Positions 6,725-9,832 of a stretch of 9,832 nt of DNA are shown piece after piece. The position numbers and the translations under genes were made by a program. Source of the DNA: Pseudomonadota bacterium (GTDB taxonomy: Bacteria > Pseudomonadota > Gammaproteobacteria > Steroidobacterales > Steroidobacteraceae); assembly GCA_018241455.1 (NCBI GenBank), contig JAFEDW010000060.1, positions 1 through 9,832 of the forward strand. The letters run 5' to 3'. Position 1 is the first letter of the stretch; each line of letters begins with the position of its first letter. The notes beneath the pieces were generated by a model that saw only the letters and a program-made list of their open reading frames with translations, was not told the origin of the DNA and did not search any database.

Positions 6725-6740
6725 ATCCGCAGCCGCGGAT
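6725..6740. repeat. Inverted repeat ATCCGC-AGCC-GCGGAT
   Basis: A perfect 6-bp inverted repeat with a 4-nt loop lies just outside the previous one. Together they form two small hairpin-capable elements 7 bp apart in the mipA leader/promoter region. Confidence 0.45.
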
Positions 6741-6749
6741 CGGCCATCG

Positions 6750-6776
6750 TACAAATCAGCAAGGTCCGTATACAAA
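6750..6776 (+). promoter_or_regulatory. Paired TACAAA hexamers, 21 bp start to start, possible response-regulator site
   Basis: TACAAA occurs at 6750-6755 and 6771-6776, the same face of the helix two turns apart. A TGTAAC at 6801-6806 matches one half of the RstA box as I recall it for E. coli. OmpR-family regulators bind direct repeats, and one is encoded in the divergent operon, but the usual spacing of their half-sites is about 10-11 bp. The link is speculative. Confidence 0.25.
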
Positions 6777-6843
6777 GTCGCAACATCTTTGCGCACGCCC
6801 TGTAACTACGCTTGGCACACGATGCTCGGCCCCTCGCACTGCC

Positions 6844-6848
6844 AGGAG
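6844..6848 (+). promoter_or_regulatory. Ribosome binding site fixing the M4 protease start
   Basis: AGGAG sits 6 nt before the ATG at 6855. It decides for this start over earlier in-frame codons such as the ATG at 6822, because the signal peptide begins exactly here. Confidence 0.8.
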
Positions 6849-6854
6849 ACACCC

Positions 6855-9164
6855 ATGCCGTTTTCCATCAGAACCGTGGCCCCATGCCTGGCGGCCGTTC
6901 TGGTAGTCGCGATCGCCCAGGCCCAGGCCGTTCCTGCGCGCGTGGCCGCGTCGTCGCAACGTGCGGCGGCGGGCATCCAGTCGCTGCTTGCCCGCAAGAG
7001 TGAACTTGGGCTTGGGGACGCGGACGACTTCAGGTTCGCCACGCCATTCACCGATGAGCTGGGGCACACGCACGTGCGCGTGCAGCAGCTGTACAAGGGC
7101 GTGCGCGTCTGGGGCGGAGACGCCGTGGTCCACGTCGGCGCCGCAGGCGAGGTGCGCGCGCTCACCAACAACCTGGCGCCGCGATTGAAACTGAGCGTGA
7201 CGCCGGGCATCAGCGCCGCGCGGGCCAGGGTGCTTGCAATCAGGCACCTGGGGTTCAAGGGCACCTTGCTCGGGGAACCGGACGTGGAGCTCGTGGTGTA
7301 CCCCAATCCTGGTGGGCCACATATCCAGGCGCGCTGGGACAAGGCGCAGCGGCGCTTCGTGCTGGATTCCAAACGCTCGGTGTTCGGTCGTCGCGTGGCA
7401 GGCAGTCATATGCTCGCGTATCACGTCCATGTCGCGATCGAAGACGCGATCGCGGGCACGCACCAGGAGGATCTGGTGCTGGATGCCCGTGACGGCCTGA
7501 TCGTGGATCGGTGGGACAGCCTGAAGTCCGACGCCCCGGCAACGGCCACCGGCCACAGCAACTACAGCGGCGACCAGACCGTGGATGTGCTGGCCACCGG
7601 CTCTGCGTACCTGTTGGTCGATCAGCTGCGGAGCAATTCCTACAATATCCAGGCTGACGGTTCCACCAGCGTATTCCCCACTTATCACCCGCAGAGCGGG
7701 CTGCACGGCATCGGCGTCTACGACCTGGCGGGTGCGACGATCTGGCCCAACGGGCAGCACGTGCTGTTCGATTCGCCGACGGCCGAATTCGGCAACGGGC
7801 AGTTGTCCCAGTTCCAGGGATGGGCGGTCAATCCCACGGACCCGACGGATCAGACCGCCGGCGTCGACGCCATGGTGGGATTCCGCAACGCCTACGACAT
7901 GTTCGACAACGTGCTCGGGCGGCAGGGCCCCGACGGCATGGCCACGCCGATCTATCTGCGGGTGCATCACCAGGATGCGAACGCGTGGTGGGACGATGCG
8001 ACGTTCAGCATCACGCTCGGAGACCTCCAGGCAGGGAATCCGTGGCAGACGCCGACCGGCGTGTGGGGAACGGCCTATCCGTTCACGACCGTGGATATCG
8101 TGGCGCACGAATTCGCCCACGGCGTCACCAGCAGCACCGCGAACTTCCTTCCCTCGGGCGAACCAGGCGGACTGAGCGAGGCCACCAGCGACATCTTCGG
8201 ATCGATGGCGGAATTCTATTTCGGCGGCGCCGCCAGCCAGGGCGCGGTGGTGCCCGATACCGGCGGCAACTGGACCATCGGCGAACAGCTGATGGCTTCG
8301 GTGGGGATGGATCCGATTCGCTGGCTGGATCATCCCAGCCGGGATGGCGCGAGCCCGGATGCCTGGTTCTATGGCATCGGGTTCCTGGATCCACACTTCA
8401 GCAGCGGCCCGCTCAACCGCATGTTCTATTTCCTGTCGCAGGGCGCTTCCGCCGACGCGGGCGACCACCACAGCATCTACCTGCCCGCAGGATTCGCGGG
8501 CATCGGCAATGACAAGGCGACGCGCATCTGGTACCGCGCGCTGTGGGTGTACCTCACGCCCTACAGCGGGTATTTCCCGGCCCGGTTGGCCGCGCTCTAC
8601 GCCGGCGCGGACCTGTACCCCGGCGATGCCGTCGTGCAAGCCGCGATTGAAAATGCATTCGCCGCCATCAACGTGGGCCCGGCCCATGGTGCCGCGGCGC
8701 GTCCGCTGGTGACGTTCAACGCTTCGGAATCTTTTTTCAGCCCATACCTGAGCATGACCAGCGCCGGCGATCCGATAAAGGTCTACCAGGCGCAGGTGGT
8801 GCACGCCACCGATCAGACGGTGAAATGGTCGGCTCCGCAGGGCGGCGAGATACAGCCGGATGGCACCTACACGGCTCCGATCCGCGTCGGCGGCTGGACG
8901 TTTCCCATCGTCGCCACCAGCGTCGAGGACCCGCTCGAATTCGCGCAGGGCTGGGTCTATCCCGTGAACATGGACCTCAACGACGACACGCTGCAGGACG
9001 CCACCGACATGGGCGAGATCGCGCTGCGCTACGGGGCCATTGCGGGAGACCCGCGGGGAAACTGGGATTTCCGCGCCGATCTGTTCTACGACCAGTACAT
9101 CGATGACCTGGACGTTGCGACGTACCTGGAAACCTTCAACCGACTCTACGGAGACAATCCATGA
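6855..9164 (+). CDS. Secreted M4 (thermolysin-like) metalloprotease with Ig-like and dockerin-like C-terminus
   Basis: A 769-residue secreted zinc endopeptidase. Signal peptide 1-25 (ending IAQAQA). The propeptide follows, with an FTP-type segment at about 57-112 (VRVQQLYKGVRVWGGDAVVH) and a PepSY-like part to about 215. The catalytic domain carries HEFAH (His418, Glu419, His422) and, 20 residues on as in thermolysin, Glu442 in GGLSEATSD. His514 in DPHFSSGPLNRMFYFL matches the transition-state histidine. The M4 helical domain ends near 607 (AAINVG). A segment at about 616-705 (VKWSAPQGGEI, DGTYTAP) looks Ig-like. The tail (707-765) has two dockerin-like calcium loops: Asp707, Asn709, Asp711, Asp715, Asp718, and Asp742, Asp746, Asp750, Asp753 (Phe744 replaces the usual Asn). 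It should be an active extracellular protease after propeptide removal. The stop overlaps the next ATG (ATGA), so the two are translationally coupled. Confidence 0.94.
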   Translation: MPFSIRTVAPCLAAVLVVAIAQAQAVPARVAASSQRAAAGIQSLLARKSELGLGDADDFRFATPFTDELGHTHVRVQQLYKGVRVWGGDAVVHVGAAGEVRALTNNLAPRLKLSVTPGISAARARVLAIRHLGFKGTLLGEPDVELVVYPNPGGPHIQARWDKAQRRFVLDSKRSVFGRRVAGSHMLAYHVHVAIEDAIAGTHQEDLVLDARDGLIVDRWDSLKSDAPATATGHSNYSGDQTVDVLATGSAYLLVDQLRSNSYNIQADGSTSVFPTYHPQSGLHGIGVYDLAGATIWPNGQHVLFDSPTAEFGNGQLSQFQGWAVNPTDPTDQTAGVDAMVGFRNAYDMFDNVLGRQGPDGMATPIYLRVHHQDANAWWDDATFSITLGDLQAGNPWQTPTGVWGTAYPFTTVDIVAHEFAHGVTSSTANFLPSGEPGGLSEATSDIFGSMAEFYFGGAASQGAVVPDTGGNWTIGEQLMASVGMDPIRWLDHPSRDGASPDAWFYGIGFLDPHFSSGPLNRMFYFLSQGASADAGDHHSIYLPAGFAGIGNDKATRIWYRALWVYLTPYSGYFPARLAALYAGADLYPGDAVVQAAIENAFAAINVGPAHGAAARPLVTFNASESFFSPYLSMTSAGDPIKVYQAQVVHATDQTVKWSAPQGGEIQPDGTYTAPIRVGGWTFPIVATSVEDPLEFAQGWVYPVNMDLNDDTLQDATDMGEIALRYGAIAGDPRGNWDFRADLFYDQYIDDLDVATYLETFNRLYGDNP

Positions 9165-9784
9165 TCCTTCCCAATGCCCCGCGGCATCTGGTCGCCGTCC
9201 TGCTCGTTACGCTCGCCGTAGGCGGTGCTGGGTGTTCCAGCAGGAATTCCGCGACTCCGATTCCGCCCGTCGCGCCGCCGCCGCCGCCGGCGCAGGGCGT
9301 GAGCTACACGGACCCCACGGGCACGAGCTGGCGCCTGGTGAAAGACGCAGCGTCCACGTCGACGCATCTGGTGCTCGACCTCGTGGGTCCGGCCGGCACC
9401 AGCGGCCGGGGCGTGGCGCTCACGGTGCACGGCGATGGCACCAGGATGAGCTGGGGCAAGTTGGACGGCGCGTACATAAAGGACGGCCAGGTGTTCGACC
9501 TGGCATTCGACCCCACCGATCCCAACGAACCCAGGCTGCTGGTGGGAGGGGTACACGGCGACGACTTGCTGGTGGGCATCTTCCAGAAAGACCCGAGCGC
9601 CTCCGCCAAGGATCTTGGCACCACTCTTTATTCCATCGCCATCGACTTCAAGAGTGGCACTGCGCTCAAGTCCGGCGATGTCATTCCGCTGAGCGTGACC
9701 AAGTCCCGCATGCTCCCCGGCGACCTCAGCGCCGGGAAACTCGAAGACATTTCCGTGGCGGTCGGGACCCTGAAGGCCAGTTGA
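9161..9784 (+). CDS. Small lipoprotein of unrecognised function, coupled to the protease
   Basis: A 207-residue protein with an N-terminal lipoprotein-type signal: basic start, hydrophobic core 10-20, then GGAGC with Cys25 as the probable lipidated residue. The -3 position is Gly rather than Leu/Val, so the lipobox is imperfect. Ser26 after the cysteine predicts outer-membrane sorting. A proline-rich tether (32-43, including a run of prolines) leads to one compact domain (about 47-207), beta-rich in appearance, with SWRLVKDA, LVLDLVGPAGTSGRG, MSWGKLDGAYIKDG, FDLAFDP, VGIFQKD, LYSIAIDF and VAVGTLKA. I recall similar sequences as uncharacterised proteobacterial proteins but know no function. 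The FDLAFDP...GDDLLVG...IDF pattern loosely resembles cohesin-type beta sandwiches. That is a guess, interesting because the upstream protease ends in a dockerin-like module. GGAG at 9150-9153 is a good ribosome binding site, inside the protease gene. Confidence 0.85.
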   Translation: MILPNAPRHLVAVLLVTLAVGGAGCSSRNSATPIPPVAPPPPPAQGVSYTDPTGTSWRLVKDAASTSTHLVLDLVGPAGTSGRGVALTVHGDGTRMSWGKLDGAYIKDGQVFDLAFDPTDPNEPRLLVGGVHGDDLLVGIFQKDPSASAKDLGTTLYSIAIDFKSGTALKSGDVIPLSVTKSRMLPGDLSAGKLEDISVAVGTLKAS

Positions 9785-9803
9785 GGCTGCGCGTCGCCAG
9801 TCC

Positions 9804-9810
9804 AGAGGAG
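9804..9810 (+). promoter_or_regulatory. Strong ribosome binding site for the last, cut-off gene
   Basis: AGAGGAG lies 6 nt before the ATG at 9817. It is the main evidence that another gene starts here. Confidence 0.7.
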
Positions 9811-9816
9811 CTCATC

Positions 9817-9832
9817 ATGTTTCAGCGTTGCG
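9817..9832 (+). CDS. Start of a further gene, 3' truncated by the window edge
   Basis: ATG followed by Phe-Gln-Arg-Cys, then the window ends. The strong ribosome binding site, the same strand, and a gap of only 32 nt after the lipoprotein gene suggest a third gene of the protease operon. Five codons are too few to assign any family. Confidence 0.55.

Larger units (their letters stand above)
6683..6854. promoter_or_regulatory. Divergent control region between the mipA operon and the M4 protease
   Basis: About 170 bp separate the two divergent start codons, and both transcription units must start here or close by. It is less GC-rich in its centre (6745-6810) and holds two inverted repeats near mipA and a TACAAA hexamer repeated two helical turns apart. 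I could not find a convincing -35/-10 pair on either strand. TATACA at 6769-6774 is the best -10-like hexamer for the protease, without a good -35. Confidence 0.55.

Noticed and set aside
6683..6796. N-terminal extension of MipA to an ATG at 6796
   Set aside because: The extra 38 residues are hydrophilic and precede an obvious signal peptide, and the extension would consume most of the divergent promoter region.
6812..6826. Sigma-54-like TTGGCAC...TGC before the protease
   Set aside because: The GG and GC dinucleotides are separated by 8 nt rather than the required 10, and the site is too close to the start codon.
6812..6840. TTGGCA as a sigma-70 -35 element for the protease
   Set aside because: No -10-like hexamer lies 16-18 nt downstream, and transcription would start at or after the ribosome binding site.
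6756..8804. Very long open frame (about 680 codons) antisense to the M4 protease
   Set aside because: It is a typical antisense shadow in GC-rich DNA: the translation is a low-complexity His/Arg/Ala/Gly/Val mix with no domain. The opposite strand encodes a complete, motif-perfect protease with ribosome binding site and signal peptide.

Overview
GC-rich bacterial DNA, densely packed with genes on both strands. The gene families point to a gammaproteobacterium: an RstA/RstB-like two-component pair, DUF3019, MipA/OmpV, and a secreted M4 protease of the type common in Xanthomonadales-like and Nevskiales-like lineages. The lineage is an inference from family content, since there is no rRNA or marker gene. 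I saw no tRNA, rRNA, CRISPR array, transposase or IS end.

Left part (1-1892): the 3' end of a zinc-type alcohol dehydrogenase (+), cut by the window edge. Convergent with it is a decayed P-type ATPase (-) whose N-terminal membrane piece is joined in frame to its extreme C-terminus, with all catalytic domains missing. Next comes an AI-2E/PerM-family membrane protein (+) with a GTG start directly behind a five-codon leader ORF.

Middle (1990-6682): a secreted M20 metallopeptidase (+) runs convergently into a four-gene operon on the minus strand. Its order is MipA/OmpV outer-membrane protein, DUF3019 periplasmic protein, OmpR-type response regulator, RstB-like sensor kinase. Spacings are 43 nt, a 1-nt stop/start overlap, and 3 nt. 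The layout suggests an envelope-sensing module: the kinase senses something in the periplasm, and the regulator probably controls its own operon and perhaps the divergent genes.

Right part (6683-9832): a divergent control region of about 170 bp holds two inverted repeats and a hexamer repeated 21 bp apart. Divergent from mipA is a secreted thermolysin-like (M4) protease with an Ig-like segment and a degenerate dockerin-like two-repeat C-terminus. It overlaps by ATGA a small lipoprotein of unrecognised function. A further gene with a strong ribosome binding site begins 16 nt before the window ends. The most interesting hypothesis is that the calcium-binding dockerin-like tail and the co-translated lipoprotein form an anchoring or partner pair, and that the divergent two-component/MipA operon shares control with this secretion cassette. 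Both points are inference.
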